DNA of 64,000 bases from Silene latifolia (taxonomy: Eukaryota; Streptophyta; Magnoliopsida; Caryophyllales; Caryophyllaceae), in assembly GCF_048544455.1 (NCBI RefSeq), contig NC_133537.1:151196058-151260057 (forward strand), written 5' to 3'. Both the position numbers and the translations under genes were made by a program. Position 1 is the stretch's first letter, and the number at the start of each line of letters is the position of its first letter. Under the pieces are notes generated by a model. It saw nothing but the letters and a program-made list of their open reading frames with translations. It was not told the DNA's origin and did not search any database. Below, piece after piece: positions 9,660-21,900 of the stretch.

Positions 9660-11224
9660 AGGTGGTATGTTGCCAGGTTTGCAGGGTGACTTAGTTTGAG
9701 GAGTCCTGGCTATTTTCTTTGCTGCTGAACTGGTCGGGCCACAAATCTCGGATCCGCCATTTATGAATTTTACTTCATAGAGTGGAGGTGGTGGAGGGAG
9801 ATTGTGTTCCTTGTTTTGCTCCTGATTGAGTTTGTCAGGATCTTCATTCTTGCCTATGGCTTTGATCATATCTTTGAGGTATCCTGCCTTTAACAGGTAG
9901 GCCACTTCTTTCCTGGGAGTAAAGCAATCCTCCGGATTGTGCCCTATATCCATATGAAATTCACACCACTTGGTATGGTCCTTCCTTGGATTCGGGTTGT
10001 CTGACTTTCTGGGTCACCTGACCACTGGTGGTCCCATATTATCCAGTCGCTAGATCAAGCCTCCAATGTCAACATAGTAGTTATGTTCAGAGATAGGTGG
10101 ATGAACTTCAGCCTTACCTTGCTGTTCTTACGATAGGTGAACTTCTGACTGATCAGGCATGGTATATGGGCCACTCTTGTAGTTATTGCCCCTGTTGGTG
10201 CTTCTTCTGTTTGGCTTATCATAGTTTTTTGCATTGTAGGGTCCTCCAACCGTGTAACTCTTGTCTTCCTCTGGCCTGATATAGGCGAGCGTCTTTGCCT
10301 GAACGTCTTCGAAAGAATGAAAGGGATACTTTGTCAGTTCACCATAGAGATCACTGTTGGGTAGTAATCCCTGCCTGAATGCTTCCACTGCTGTTCCAAC
10401 ATCACACATGGGAATTGATACCTTCTCCTTGTTGAATCTAGCAAGGAAGACTTTGAGGATCTCATCTGATTTCTCGGTAATCCTATACAGGTCACTGAAA
10501 CGCTTCTCCAACTCCTTGCTACTTGCGAACTGCTGGTTGAATATGTAGATCAGGTCAGCAAACGATCTGATACTTCCATTTGGCAGGTAAATATACCACT
10601 GCAGTACAGGATCGGTCAGGGTTGTTCCAAATCCTTTGCACATGCAAACCTGCCTAAATTCGCTTGGAATAGATGCAGCCAACATTTTTTGCTTGTAGAA
10701 GGCTACATAGTTTTGTGGATCTGAGGTCCCATCATAAGTTCTCATGGATGGAATCACAAATTTCTTGGGAAGATCTACTTTAGATATCTCGTCTACAAAA
10801 GGTGAGTTAGCATAGCTTTATGGGGCAGCCTCCTCCATGCTGGCAGGAACTCCAAGTATTTTCTCATATTTTTCATTAAGCTTCTTGATTTCCTGGACTA
10901 TTGCCATCATGACAGCTGCTCCTATTTCGTCAGCTTTATCATCTTTAGGGGTATCGTCGTCAACATTGACCACGTTTTTGGGACCACTTGGACTCCCATA
11001 ACTTGAGAAATCAAAGTATTTGATAATCGATGAAAATAGGGTTCCTTGCTGAATTTTGGAGCCTGCTCCATTAGATTTTTCTAATTTATTTTTAAGGCTG
11101 ATTCAGACTCTTTCAATTGCAAGATTTCAGCCTCTAACTAAGCCATTTTCTCTTTCAGGCTCTCCATTTCTGCTACTTTTTGTATTGCAACAGTCAATTG
11201 TTCTTCCACGGTTGGTTGAGACAT
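9660..11224 (-). pseudogene. gag: Tat1 gag, copy 2
   Basis: The start ATG is the complement of 11222-11224 (MSQPTVEEQL...). The N-terminus is predicted coiled-coil-like and rich in Glu/Lys, but has an in-frame TAG after about 26 codons and a frameshift about 20 codons later. The central gag domain is intact in 10128-10757 (209 codons). The C-terminal knuckle, in the frame that also encodes the protease, reads MDIGHNPEDC, where copy 1 has GHTTEDC. The knuckle's first Cys and His lie upstream of the in-frame ATG at 9953 behind a frame break. Confidence 0.85.
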
Positions 11225-11292
11225 TTTGCTAGTTTCTTTGTTTTTTGGATTTTTTTGTGAAAAGGAAAAAGGATATTAATGAGCTAGATACT

Positions 11293-11308
11293 CCACGGTG
11301 GGCGCCAA
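11293..11308 (-). other. Tat1 primer-binding site, copy 2
   Basis: Same TTGGCGCCCACCGTGG on the minus strand as copy 1, between the LTR end and gag. Confidence 0.75.
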
Positions 11309-11309
11309 T

Positions 11310-11993
11310 TGTTTTGGGTGGATTCTGCGCAAGGCTGAATCAGGTCAGGGTAGATTTTATTGCAGGGTTAAGTAGCTCTATTATCTTGACTAAGACTGCA
11401 GGGCAGGATAAAATGTATGTAAAGTAAAGCCAGTAAATTAAATAATTTAGACAATAGATTTTGTACGTGGAAAACCCTTTAATTGGGAAAAAAACCACGG
11501 GCACCAAGCCAGGTGAGAGTTCACTATGTATTTGGAGAATAATAATGTAATCGTGATATTCATATGGCTACATAATTTTCGCTATTGATGACATGATATT
11601 TCTCCTTAATGACGTCATTAATTGCTCTTTGATTACTCTTTATTACCCAGATAAATGCTTGGTCTTTATGATAAAATCTTCTCCTTAATTGCTCCATAAT
11701 TTGTGTAATAATGAATAATTATTCTCCATATTTATCCTTGACTTGGTCAAATAATATCTTCTTATTTGACCATTGCTCTCTTCTGTTGGTGCCAGCCTTG
11801 AGCTGCCCTGACATTCTTGTCTTGATCGTCAGGCCAGGGTAGAAGTGTATCCTGAACATAGTGCGGAAATATCAGGCCTAACAGTAACCATCAGCTCCCC
11901 ATTTCCTTTAATCCAAGCACCAATTCACGAGCCTTATTCCCCTCCTAGCCCGATTAATCCTCCAGGGCCAATATGCAGAATTTGGCCCAAACA
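11310..11993 (-). repeat. Tat1 5' LTR, copy 2 (684 bp, TATA region deleted)
   Basis: Same termini as copy 1 but 96 bp shorter. The stretch of copy 1 from about 2299 to 2394, including the TATA box and presumed start region, is missing at about 11552. This LTR should be unable to start transcription normally. Confidence 0.8.
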
Positions 11994-12573
11994 TTTCCCA
12001 AGAAAGATTTCTCCTGAGAGACTTAAGATTCTAGAGAGTTCTTGAGATAATGAATATCCACTTAAATATTATTTCATAACACTCCCCCTTGGATGTCTAT
12101 TATTGGAGAAATGCGCATTTGATGTTGCCTCATTAAAAACCTTGCTTGGAAAACCAAGTGGGAAAAAATAATAGCTAAGGGAAAAAGAGTGCAACGCATA
12201 TTTACTCCCCCTGATCGAAACATCGCTTGACGTCCTTGAAATGATGTAACCAAGTTTATTAATTAGCTTCTCAAATGTCTTGCTTGTAAGTGCCTTGATA
12301 AAAAAATTTCCTTGATGAATTCTGCTTTAAGTTGAGGTTGTATTGTCTTCATGTAAAAAATGGTTAATGACTTATTTCTTTGAAGTAGATCGCATGATAC
12401 ATTTCGGACCAGCTTCGTGGATTGTCAGTAACTCTGCATCTGCAAAACCAACTAACTCTGTTTAGCATTTAATAAAAGAATATAAACCCATATTATACGT
12501 ACATTGAAAATATCGAGGTAAATGCGTAACTCTATTACAATGGCTCTGAGTAGGACAAGAACTATATCCTTGA
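11994..12573 (-). pseudogene. pol: Copia B 3' end: RT/RNase H remnant, PPT and partial 3' LTR, copy 2
   Basis: Same arrangement as 2838-3417: LTR start at 12081 reading leftward, purine tract at 12082-12091, then 3' noncoding sequence and degraded RNase H/RT up to the Athila A LTR. The other part of this Copia B pol resumes at 34812 on the far side of Athila A. Confidence 0.75.
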
Positions 12574-12908
12574 TATGACTCATATTTGAGCACATTTAGT
12601 CCCCGAATTAACCTCGTTAACATGCTTTCTAGTATATATTAGGGTCATTTCTTATCTTTAGTTTCCCATTTTGTATATTCTTTAAGGTTTTGTGTCCTTG
12701 GTAGGAGAGGATTGCTAACCTTGCATTTATGGAGCGAAATGGAGCTAAATGGATTGCATCTAATGACGAAGCATCGAAGAGGAGACCGATACTAGAGGAC
12801 TAAGCAAATAAATAGAGTGAAATTTGCAATGATGAAAAGATCCTTGCATCCCCAACACAATTCTCGCGGATTGTTAAGGAGCCAAACAAGAGAACAACTC
12901 TGTCCAAC

Positions 12909-13022
12909 GATCCGAGCAGCCCGAGCTCAGGACGAACGGATCAGAGCAACGATCCGAGCGTCCCAGAGCTGGATCCGAGCGTTCCACAGGCATGATCCGA
13001 GCGTCTCCTGGACGATCCGAGC
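12909..13022 (+). promoter_or_regulatory. Phased GATCCGAGC array in Athila A U3, 5' LTR of main copy
   Basis: Word starts at 12909, 12951, 12972, 12994 and 13014, with spacings 42, 21, 22 and 20 exactly as in the other two LTRs. Confidence 0.65.
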
Positions 13023-13192
13023 GGATCTTCTTACAGAACTGCCCATGCTTCAGGTGAGGACGAGCGGATCCTGGTGGGAGTTGCAAGCATGATTCGCGCA
13101 TGTCCCTCGAGATTGCATTTCCTCAAGCTTCTCTTAGGGTCTTAATAGTCATTTAAGCCCTTAGTAACCCTTATCCTTGTACTTAATTCTAG

Positions 13193-13200
13193 TATAAATA
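13193..13200 (+). promoter_or_regulatory. TATA box of Athila A 5' LTR
   Basis: TATAAATA in the same context as 4037-4044. Confidence 0.7.
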
Positions 13201-14019
13201 CCCCATTGTACTACCTAGATTATCATCAATTCTTAATCAAGTTTTAATCAAGCTTTAATCTCATTTTAATCAACTCTTAATCCTCTCTTAATTTAGTTGT
13301 AATACATGTCTCAATATTAATCACATCTTAATCTTTCCTTAATTTCTCAATTGTTCTTAGTTTTACTTGGATAATTAGAAGATCATTTGGGTTGATTTGG
13401 AGGATTGACAACCTTCCATCAATCATCAAGTACTTCTATTATTCTTTGCTTTATTATTTTGGATCATCTTCATAGGTATAATCCCTTTTTACCCTTGTTT
13501 AATTATTGTTAATCACATCATTTATTCATCATGTTTTGCTTTGTTAGTATGATTGACAACTTTATTGGCATGCTAAACTTGATCATGAGTGAGTAGTTTT
13601 TTAGCTAGGGTTAATGGGGAATTAGGGGAAACAAACATGGGAATTGATCTATGCTTAATCTAATATGTTTTCATAATTAATTTGCTTGCTTGTTGTGATT
13701 TCAACCTATGCACATGTTATGTTTGATGAAATGCGAGCCTATGAATCATTGCATTTTTTTTACCCATCTCCTATCTTTTCAATGAGGCTTGTAAGACATA
13801 AACCAACTCGAGCCTCATTAGACCACGCATAAGAGTTGAATAGGGGGAGACTAAGTCGACCTTTACTGGCTTTACTTAATCTTGTTGATTAATTTAGACC
13901 ACATCTCATCTCAACCCAATTTGTGACACCATAAGACATAGCTTTTTGCAATTGAAAATCCTACATCAATATTGTTTTTGTTGGTAGCTTTTGACGACAA
14001 GTTATAGCCATACAAAAAA

Positions 14020-14037
14020 TGGCGCCGTTACCAGGGA
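14020..14037 (+). other. Athila A primer-binding site, main copy
   Basis: TGGCGCCGTTACCAGGGA, one base different from copy 1, five bases after the LTR end. Confidence 0.8.
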
Positions 14038-14066
14038 CGGTGTTCAATTGATTTGATTTTCATTAA

Positions 14067-14456
14067 TTGTTTTTAGTTGTCTCTTTCTTTACCTTGAGGG
14101 AGAGCACTTCCTCAAGGTACTTCTCACCATTTCTTCTTAGTGTACTTTGCAAGATGGATCTTATAGATTGTTGTGTAGAGGATCATTTGAGCACTACTCT
14201 CATCAAAGACTCTTTGCAAGCATCGGAAGCCTTAGAAGCAAGTGAGGCCAAAAACAAGCATTGGGCATTGGAAGTAGATCTCCTTGAAGCCGCTCTAGCT
14301 TACAAAGAGCTCACCTATGAGCAATCCATATTGATAAATAACATTCTCAAGGAAGCATCACAACCCACTAAAGAAGAAGAAGAAACTAAAGATCATACCA
14401 TGCTAGTCGAGGAGCAAGACGAATTTGTCGAGGAATTTGACTACATTGGGTATTAG
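14067..14456 (+). pseudogene. Athila A leader/linker ORF (main copy, split by Copia A)
   Basis: Open frame of 129 codons. The likely functional start is the internal ATG at 14154 (MDLIDCCVEDH). The last codons run into the Copia A LTR at 14454, and the sequence resumes at 26839. It is acidic, with Glu-rich clusters near its end. No capsid, zinc-knuckle or protease motif is visible, although it occupies the place where gag should start. The TAA that ends the copy 1 ORF is absent here. Confidence 0.6.
14446..14453. repeat. Target-site duplication of Copia A, left
   Basis: TTGGGTAT occurs here and at 26839-26846, flanking Copia A. The empty site is visible in copy 1 at 5346-5353 as one uninterrupted copy. 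The usual copia duplication is 5 bp, so either the core is TTGGG or the 3' LTR end carries three extra bases. Confidence 0.85.
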
Positions 14457-15490
14457 AAATATCGGTATATTTCATTAAGAAAAATTCGGATTATAACGAA
14501 ATTATGAAATATGAAATTACGAGTCATAAACGAAATGTATAAACAAAAGAATACAGATTAGAATTAACCTCCGGTCCTAGCAATTTGGCCTAAGAACAAA
14601 TATCGAGATCGATATTCTCCTAATCGTTGCACCGAAAATGCTCCGAGAAATGTCTTTTTCTTGCTAGAAAGAGAACCCTAATTCCTAATAATTTTTAGAG
14701 TTTTTGTGATGAGAGTATAGAGTAAAAATTAAGAGAGAAAATGATCCTCCCCTCTCTCCCATTTAACCGTCCAAAAGGAGAAAAGAGGGGAAGATATTTT
14801 TCCTTATTTTTCTACCCTTTAATCGTGTAACAACCAAACAAATAAGGAGATTTAGGTTGTTATCATATTGTATAAAATGTGTATCATTATCAATTGTCAT
14901 TTATGTCGTCACGTATTAATAAGTCCACACACAACAGTTTGTAGTCGATTTACTAATACTGATCTGTCATCATTTATTATGACAATTTCGTATAATATAT
15001 TCATTAACTATAAATATCGCATATTTATAATTATCTAATTAAATATAACCGTTTATGTTTAATTACGAATTAACATCTTAATTCGTTTAAGCTAACATTA
15101 TATACATTAATTAAATATAACAGTTTATATTCAATTTACGAATTAACAATTAATTCGTCTCGGCTGATATTATTTAATTGTATTAAATAATCGAGTCATC
15201 ATCACATTGACTAACCTTTTAGTCAAATACATGGACTAACCTTTTAGTCATATAAGGTATCAATGTGATTATATTTTCATATAATCACATCTCTCAAACA
15301 CATCCTTTAGGTGTGACTTTTAGGGACCAGTTGATCACCGCCATCAGTATGATAATAACGTCAAACTTCTAGCAAGCCAACCATTATTAGTAAACGTTAA
15401 TTAACTGATAAAATACTAAGTATACCCTGTGAACCTATAAGAGATTTATACACGTTATCACACTAACTGTGGAGGACACTAGCTCCAACA
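14454..15490 (-). repeat. Copia A 3' LTR (1037 bp)
   Basis: On the minus strand it begins TGTTGGAGCTAGTGTCC and ends CGATATTTCTA-like. Its partner is 25791-26838. The shorter length is partly due to an 11-bp difference near 14850 (26190 in the partner). Confidence 0.92.
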
Positions 15491-15501
15491 GTCTCCCACT
15501 T
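15491..15501 (-). other. Copia A polypurine tract
   Basis: The minus strand reads AAGTGGGAGAC immediately before the LTR start, the plus-strand primer for cDNA synthesis. Confidence 0.75.
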
Positions 15502-16229
15502 GTCCTCACAAGTGTATGTGCGATAACCGATTCTCATATCCTTAATTTCTCCCACTCAATGTAAAACAATTTGCAAAATCCGTATTCACAAAGGTCGTAT
15601 TTTACAAGTGATCAATATCAAGAGTGGTTTTCCCGACTAGAGAGTAACTTAACTGATAAACGAATCATCATTCAAGCATGGCCATGCATTTCAGTTACAA
15701 CTCCTCGAGTGGCCCTAAGAAATGACTAAACCTGATAAAGGAAGGATATTTTCTTCAACTCGAATCCTGCAGATACAAGCACAATATGAAATGACCCAGT
15801 AAAAATCTGCTTAGCCTCCTGTTACGGTCGACCATGAGAAAGAAACCAAAGTCATCAAAAAACTGCCTTAATCTCAAGAGACAGCCGATAGTCAAAAAAA
15901 TCGACTCTAGGAACACAATGGACGTCCAATCCACGACCTGGCACCGAATGTTTTTAAACATTTAGGACTCCATTACATTGTCACAATGTCCTACGAGGTA
16001 TCTTTATAACTCGCATCTGTGATCGATCAGCCAACCGTTTGACTTATGGCTCGTTGAACCCACCATCAATCAACTTCACAATATAATAGCCAGAGTTATC
16101 AGCTCCTGTAGGCGATTACGGACCAAAACAAATATAATGTAATTCAGTTCACTTTGTGGCGTTCAATGTTGTCGTACAATCCACATAAAAAACAAAATAT
16201 GAAATAATACGATGAAGTTATAAATAGCA
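15502..16229 (-). other. Copia A 3' noncoding region
   Basis: About 0.7 kb between the RNase H end and the PPT. No coding motif was seen on either strand; small open frames here look incidental. Confidence 0.6.
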
Positions 16230-17041
16230 TATGAAAAAGAAAATGTATCGAATCCATAAGCAACTACTACAACTCAGGAACACGTTTAATTCTCATGGAA
16301 ATAACGTGTCCTTCATGCTTATCATATTTCAATGGTTTAGTGAGAGGATCTGCGATGTTGTCATCCGAAGCAATCTTGTCAATCACTATCTCCTCTTGCT
16401 CCACGTAATCACGGATCAGGTGAGCCTTCCGATGTACATGTCTAGACTTGTTGCTAGACTTAGGCTCATCAGCCTGGAAGATGGCACCTCAATAGATGGT
16501 GATTGGGTCATTCGAACTATGAACTATGGTTAGTCCTTGTAAGAATTGACGCATCCATATAGCTTCCTTTGCTGCTTCTGAAGCGGCATAGTACTTGATT
16601 CGATAGTAGAATCGCTACAACTTCCTGTTTGGAACTTTTCCAGCTGACCGCAGCACCATTAAGAGTAAAGACGAATCCAGACTGAGATTTCGAATCATCT
16701 CGATCCGTTTGGAAGCTAGCATCTACGTAACCGATTGCACATAGCTTAGTATCTCCTCCATAAGTCAATGCCCAATCCTTAGTTCTCCGTAGGTACTTAA
16801 AGATGTTTTTAACAGCCATCCAGTGTGTTTCACCTAGATTGCTTTGGTATCGACTCGTCATACTCAATGCATATGCCACGTCTGGACGTGTGCATATCAT
16901 GGCATACATGATTGATCCTATGGCTGATGCATAAGGAACGCGACTCATGCGTTCGACCCCTTCCGGTGTCTTGGGTGACTGAGACTTGCTCAAATGCATC
17001 CCAGAAGTCATTGGAAGGTTACCCTTCTTAGAGTTGGTCAT
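16230..17041 (-). pseudogene. pol: Copia A RNase H
   Basis: The frame 16517-17041 encodes the RT thumb-RNase H part: GSIMYAMICTRPDVAYA, SRYQSN, GYVDASFQTDRDDSKS and SGFVFTLNGAAVSWKSSKQ. A frameshift near 16610 disrupts the segment after this. The C-terminal end is readable in another frame at about 16500-16290, with HVHRKAHLIRDYVEQ and DNIADPLTKPL. The stop between 17041 and 17078 also separates it from RT. Non-functional. Confidence 0.88.
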
Positions 17042-17077
17042 GATGAACCTTTCAAGAATCTTATCTAAATAAGACTC

Positions 17078-18258
17078 CTAACTCAGTGATAACATCCGTC
17101 GTGATCTATCTCGATAGATACGGATTCCCAATATGCGTTGTGCCTCACCTAGATCTTTCATCTGGAAATGGTTCTTCAACCATCCTTTTACCGAAGATAA
17201 GAGAGGAATGTCATTCCCAATCATGAGTAAGTCATCGACATATAATATCAAGAAAACAATCTTGCTCCCACTTGACTTGACATATAAGCATGGTTCCTCG
17301 ACCGATCGAGTGTAACCATACTCTTTTATCACCTGGTCGAAACGATGATTCCAACTCCGAGAAGCTTGCTTAAGTCCATAAATGGAACGTTTAAGCTTGC
17401 AAACTTTCTTAGGATTTTCAGGATCTATGAAACCTTCGGGTTGTACCATGTACAATTCCTCCTCCAAATAACCGTTTAAGAAGGCGTTTTTCTCATCCAT
17501 CTGCCAAATTTCATAGTCATGAAAAGCGGCAATCGCTAAGATTATCCTAATGGAACACAGCATAACTACGGGTGCAAAGATTTCATCATAATGCAATCCG
17601 TGCACTTGAGTGAAATCTTTTGCCACTAGTCGTGCCTTATAGGTATCTGGTTGCCCTTCTACAGAATGCTTTATTTTGTAAAGCCATTTGCACTGAAGAG
17701 GTCGTACCTTGTTAGGTAAATCAACAAGATCCCATACGTCATTCTCATACATGGAGTCCATCTCGGATTGCATGGCTTCAAGCCATAGCTTAAAGTCGGA
17801 ACAGGTCATGACACCTTTATAGGTAGCGGGTTCATTACTCTCTAGGAGCAAAATGTCATTTTCCTTGACCATACCAATGTATCTGTCTGGAGGATTAGAG
17901 ACTCTACCCGACCTCCTAGGTTCCTGAGGAATATTAACCGTATCATAAGTTGAAGGAACAGCTTCCTCCATCTGTTCCTCGGTTGTTGGTTCTTGAATCT
18001 CCGACAGCTCGAAGGTTCTATTACTTGACTTGCTCTCGAGAAACTCTTTCTCTAAGAACTTTGCACTAGCCGCAACAAAAACATGATGTTCGGTAGGCGA
18101 ATAGAAGTAATGACCAAACATTCCTTTTGGATAACCAATAAAGTATGTCTTGACCGATCGCGGGCCGAGCTTATCCTCGTGTCTCCACTTGACATAAGCC
18201 TCGCAGCCCCAAACCCGAATAAAGGACAAGTTAGGGACCGTTCCCTTCCATATCTCAT
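17078..18258 (-). pseudogene. pol: Copia A integrase C-terminus and reverse transcriptase
   Basis: The open frame 17078-18229 (383 codons) begins with the integrase hinge (FIRVWGCEAYVKW, then VFVAASAKFLE) and an acidic linker. RT follows with WLEAMQSEMDSM, ARLVAKDFTQV, QMDEKNAFLNGYLEE and SIYGLKQASRSW, and the catalytic LYVDDLLMIG box near residue 330. The YVDD aspartates are intact. A short overlapping frame at 18052-18258 shows that a frameshift separates this from the upstream integrase. It stops at the RT thumb. Confidence 0.92.
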
Positions 18259-18277
18259 ACGGAGTCTTGTCGTGACT

Positions 18278-18951
18278 TTAGACGGACTTGGTTAAGTATA
18301 AGAGCGGTGACATGAAAAGAGCAAAACCCCATAATGAATCAGGTACTACCGTGTGACTCATCATGGATCGAACCATATCAAGTAGTGTTCGATTTCTCCG
18401 TTTGGACACACCATTTAATTGAGGTATTCTAGGTGGAGTTAACTGTAAAACTATTCCACAGTCTTTAAGGTGTTGATCAAACTCATTTGAAAGATATTCG
18501 CCACCACGATCTGAACAGAGTGCTTTAACCTTTCTTCCCAGTTGGTTCTCAACCTTATTCTTGTATTCCTTGAATTTTTCAAAAGGCTCACTTTTATGCT
18601 TCATTAAGTAGACATATCCGTATTTACTCAAATCATCCGTGAAAGTGATAAAATATCTATAGCCGTCTCTTGCGGTGATTGACATAGGTCCACATACATC
18701 AGTATGTATGAGTCCTAATAGGTTAGTAGCGCGCATTCCAACACCTTTGAAGAAAATTCGAGTCATTTTGCCGATAAGACATGATTCACACGTGCCAAAT
18801 GATGAGAAATCAAATGTGGAGATAGTCCCATTCTTAATGAGTTTTTTTACACGTTTTTCATTTATGTGTCCCATTCGACAATGCCATAGATAAGTTTGAT
18901 CTTTGTCACCAACCTTTAATTTTTTATTATTCACATGTAATATATATGTGG
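18278..18951 (-). pseudogene. pol: Copia A integrase
   Basis: It starts at the solo LTR boundary and opens with the pre-integrase zinc finger (WHCRMGH, then CESC). The catalytic core has Asp in IHTDVCGPM and in CSDRGGEY. The third acidic residue, Glu in the family motif NGV-x-E-RRN, is Lys here (NGVSKRRNR), which should abolish strand transfer. The frame breaks again before the hinge. The upstream half lies at 22514-22774 on the other side of the solo LTR; removing the LTR and one TGTGG restores the same reading frame across the gap. Confidence 0.9.
18947..18951. repeat. Target-site duplication of the solo LTR, left
   Basis: TGTGG here and at 22508-22512. Confidence 0.85.
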
Positions 18952-21900
18952 TGTAACACCCCGTATTTTATTAAGTTGGATAAAATTCTTTTAATTGCTA
19001 TTTTGAATTTAATTACATCATTTAACGATTTATATATTTATGCTTAGCTAATTAATTAATTTCATCATAATTCGATACGTTAATTTTAATAATCATTAAT
19101 AAGTTTATTTAAAGTTAGTTCGCGTTTATTGAAATTAGTTCGAGTTTATTTATTTAATAATTTCCGTTTCTTTACGAGTCCTTATGAAAGTTGTTTTAAG
19201 TGAACCCGAGATGGATTTTGGGAACAAAACCGTCCAATTAGCTATTTTGAGCTTATTTCACTAAATTAGCAATTTTTTATTAATATCCGTTAGTTTCGTA
19301 AAAATCGCTAATAATTCCGTTTCAAGCCGATTTCTTATTATTTACGTTAACTAGCTGAGTTTATTTTATTTTCACTCATTAAATTTATTTATTATTGATT
19401 CCGTTTTATTATTGAAACTTTTACTTAAATCGGTTAAATTTAACTCGAAACGGTTTTAATAAATATCGAAGTTACTTAACGATGAAGAAACGTACGTATA
19501 ATAAATAGCAGTGTGCAAGTTGCTCCCTCATTTCTCACGCATCATTCTTCTTCTCCCTTCCTTTTTCTTCTTTTCGTTCTGTTTTAATTTTTATCAGATT
19601 GTAAATTGATCCTGCCACTCCGTTTGTCATCCGTTATCAATTATTTTCGTTCCATATTGCTCCTCTCGTCGTTCTCGTCATTCCGATGTAAGTAACATTC
19701 AGTTTCGTCATGTATTTTTACAAACCCAATTTATATTTTCAGCTTTATTTATTATAAGACGGTTGTATGTACTAAAATAGACGGTCTTGTAGAATATTTG
19801 TTAGTCATAAATGATTAGTTCAATCGGAAAAAGGTAACAATTATGGATTACTCGATATTACTTGTAAAATATGTTTATTTCAAATGCTGGTTAGTCTGTT
19901 TTATAATTAAGACGGTGTATAATTATATATAGGGATCCTTATGGATGTTAATTAGTCAGTTGTATAGTTGAGACGGTGTATACTGATATGTGGAGATAGT
20001 TGAGATGGTGTATACTGACCTCTAGGGATCATTTGGGATGCTAGTTAGTAAGTGGTATATTTAAGACGGTGTATGCTGACATGTATGGATTGTTTTGGGT
20101 GATAATTGGTGTGTTTTATAGTTGAGACGGTGTATCCTGACATGTAGGGATTGTTTTGGGTGATTTGGACTCGTGTTGGGCGATTTTTGTAGTCTTTAGG
20201 GTCATTTTTTGAGTTGCTTTATACTTGTGGATTCCCGCTCTAAAACCGTTTTAAATGCCGACTTAGTTGGCTCGGCTAGGACTTGTTTTTAGCGCGAGAA
20301 TGGAGTCTTAAGGGGAAGATTGGTACTGTTTTGGGGGGACGAGAGCCGTCATCGTGGGTTTTCACTTTGCATTTGAGGACTGAAGTTGGGGTCGAACTTA
20401 GGCATCTTTTGGGTTACATTTTGACTGATTTTGGGTCGGAGGTTATGAAGTAGGGTGAAGGGTGGCTATAGGTAGTCGGGTGGTGGTCGTGTCGGACTCC
20501 CGGTGGCCTATTTGTGGCTGGCCGTGGCCTAGCTAAGTCACGAGTTTGAGGTCATGTGTAGTTGGTGGTTAGGCCGAGTTTGAGGTTGTCATAATAACTT
20601 TTGAGCCGTGTCTATAAATTGTTTTGACGCTAGTTTTGTTTATTTAAAATATAATTAAATTAATTTCTGTCTCATATTTTATATAAAGATAATTCGTTAA
20701 TATCGTCCTTTCACATAATTATTTTAGGTGGCTCATATGTGGTTGAAGATGAAGAGTAATTTTGGGTTTTAGAAGCTTTCTCAAGTTATTACTTGTCTCT
20801 TTGCTAGCGTAAGGTAACTATTCCGAGTTACTCGACGAATTAATGTCACATTAGTAGTAAATGTGGTGCTTGTTGTTTGTTAAGTGTTTAGGTGATTGAT
20901 AATGTTTTACTTTCATTTTTCACATGATAGAAATTGGAAATAGCATGAGAATAATATGGCGATAAAATTTGTAATTTGGGCCAAAGTAGGCCAAGACTCT
21001 GAGCTGGGCCAGATTGACCGAACGAGTTTGGTCAAGCTAGGTTTAAACCAGTCAGCCTCAATTTGACCGATGACCCGTCGCGGGACTCGGGTCGAGGGTT
21101 TGTCTTTGAGGTGAGATTGGTTGTTATTGGAAAATTTATATTATGTCTTGATATTTGTAATTATCATTTCACATGTTGGTTGTTGGATGAATTGGCTGCC
21201 TTATACTTCATTCTTATTGCCTCTTTGCCATTTTAGCTTGTTCTCATGAATTATGAAATTAACGGTTAGCTGGAATTTGGATTATTATTGATAATGGAGA
21301 TATTGTTGGATTGTCAGCTGAATTGGGTATCCTACTTGTCTTGTGTGGTGTGGGCTAAAGTATTCAAGCTGGGACTAGCTGGGACTAGGTCCTAGGTGAG
21401 TATTTCGGCCTTCATCATAGATAGGTCATTATAGTCTTTGACGAGTGTATGTTCACTGCTTAATAGCCTCTGTGTTCCTGACTTGGTGGGTTTATATCCA
21501 AGTTGGGGCATGACCTCGTTACTTATTTTGAGAGTAAGTGGTCAGCTTAAGTACTAGCCAACCCTTTGGTGGACTCCTTAGGGTACTCACATGGTTTTAT
21601 ACAATTGTGGGTCTTGGGTGCGGTGGTGTGTATCCGCATGTCTAGGTCTGCGCAGATTTTAGGCTAGGGTTGTGTTGTGTCTTGGCCATGTTTTGATAGA
21701 ACCTCTGAGCCAAGATACCGGTTCGATTACCTTCCCTACCTCGTGGTATATACTCGAGTTACAGAGTGACTATTGACGGGACTAAGAACTTATGCATGTC
21801 TTTGATATATTGCCCTTTCTTGCTTGATGATTCTATGAATCATAGAAGGTGAGATGCAAGCCGGCTATGGTTGATAGAGTTTGGATTCCTGGATGTTATG

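Larger units (their letters stand above)
7429..11993 (-). mobile_element. Tat1, Ty3/gypsy Tat-lineage element, copy 2 (3' truncated)
   Basis: Minus-strand order: LTR (11993-11310), PBS, gag, protease, RT, RNase H and the second (archaeal-type) RNase H, where it is cut at about 7429. The second RNase H, with the words NNEAKYEALIAGL, is diagnostic of the Tat lineage. Integrase and 3' LTR are absent. Confidence 0.9.
12574..14014 (+). repeat. Athila A 5' LTR (1441 bp)
   Basis: Begins TATGACTCATATTTGAGC (TG changed to TA) and ends AGCCATACA. Phased array at 12909-13022, TATA box at 13193. It lacks the 198-bp segment present in the 3' LTR, plus a second deletion near 13957 bounded by 'ata' microhomology. 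Confidence 0.9.

Noticed and set aside
16231-16533. Plus-strand open frame of 100 codons.
   Set aside because: It is antisense to the Copia A RNase H end, whose conserved words read on the minus strand.
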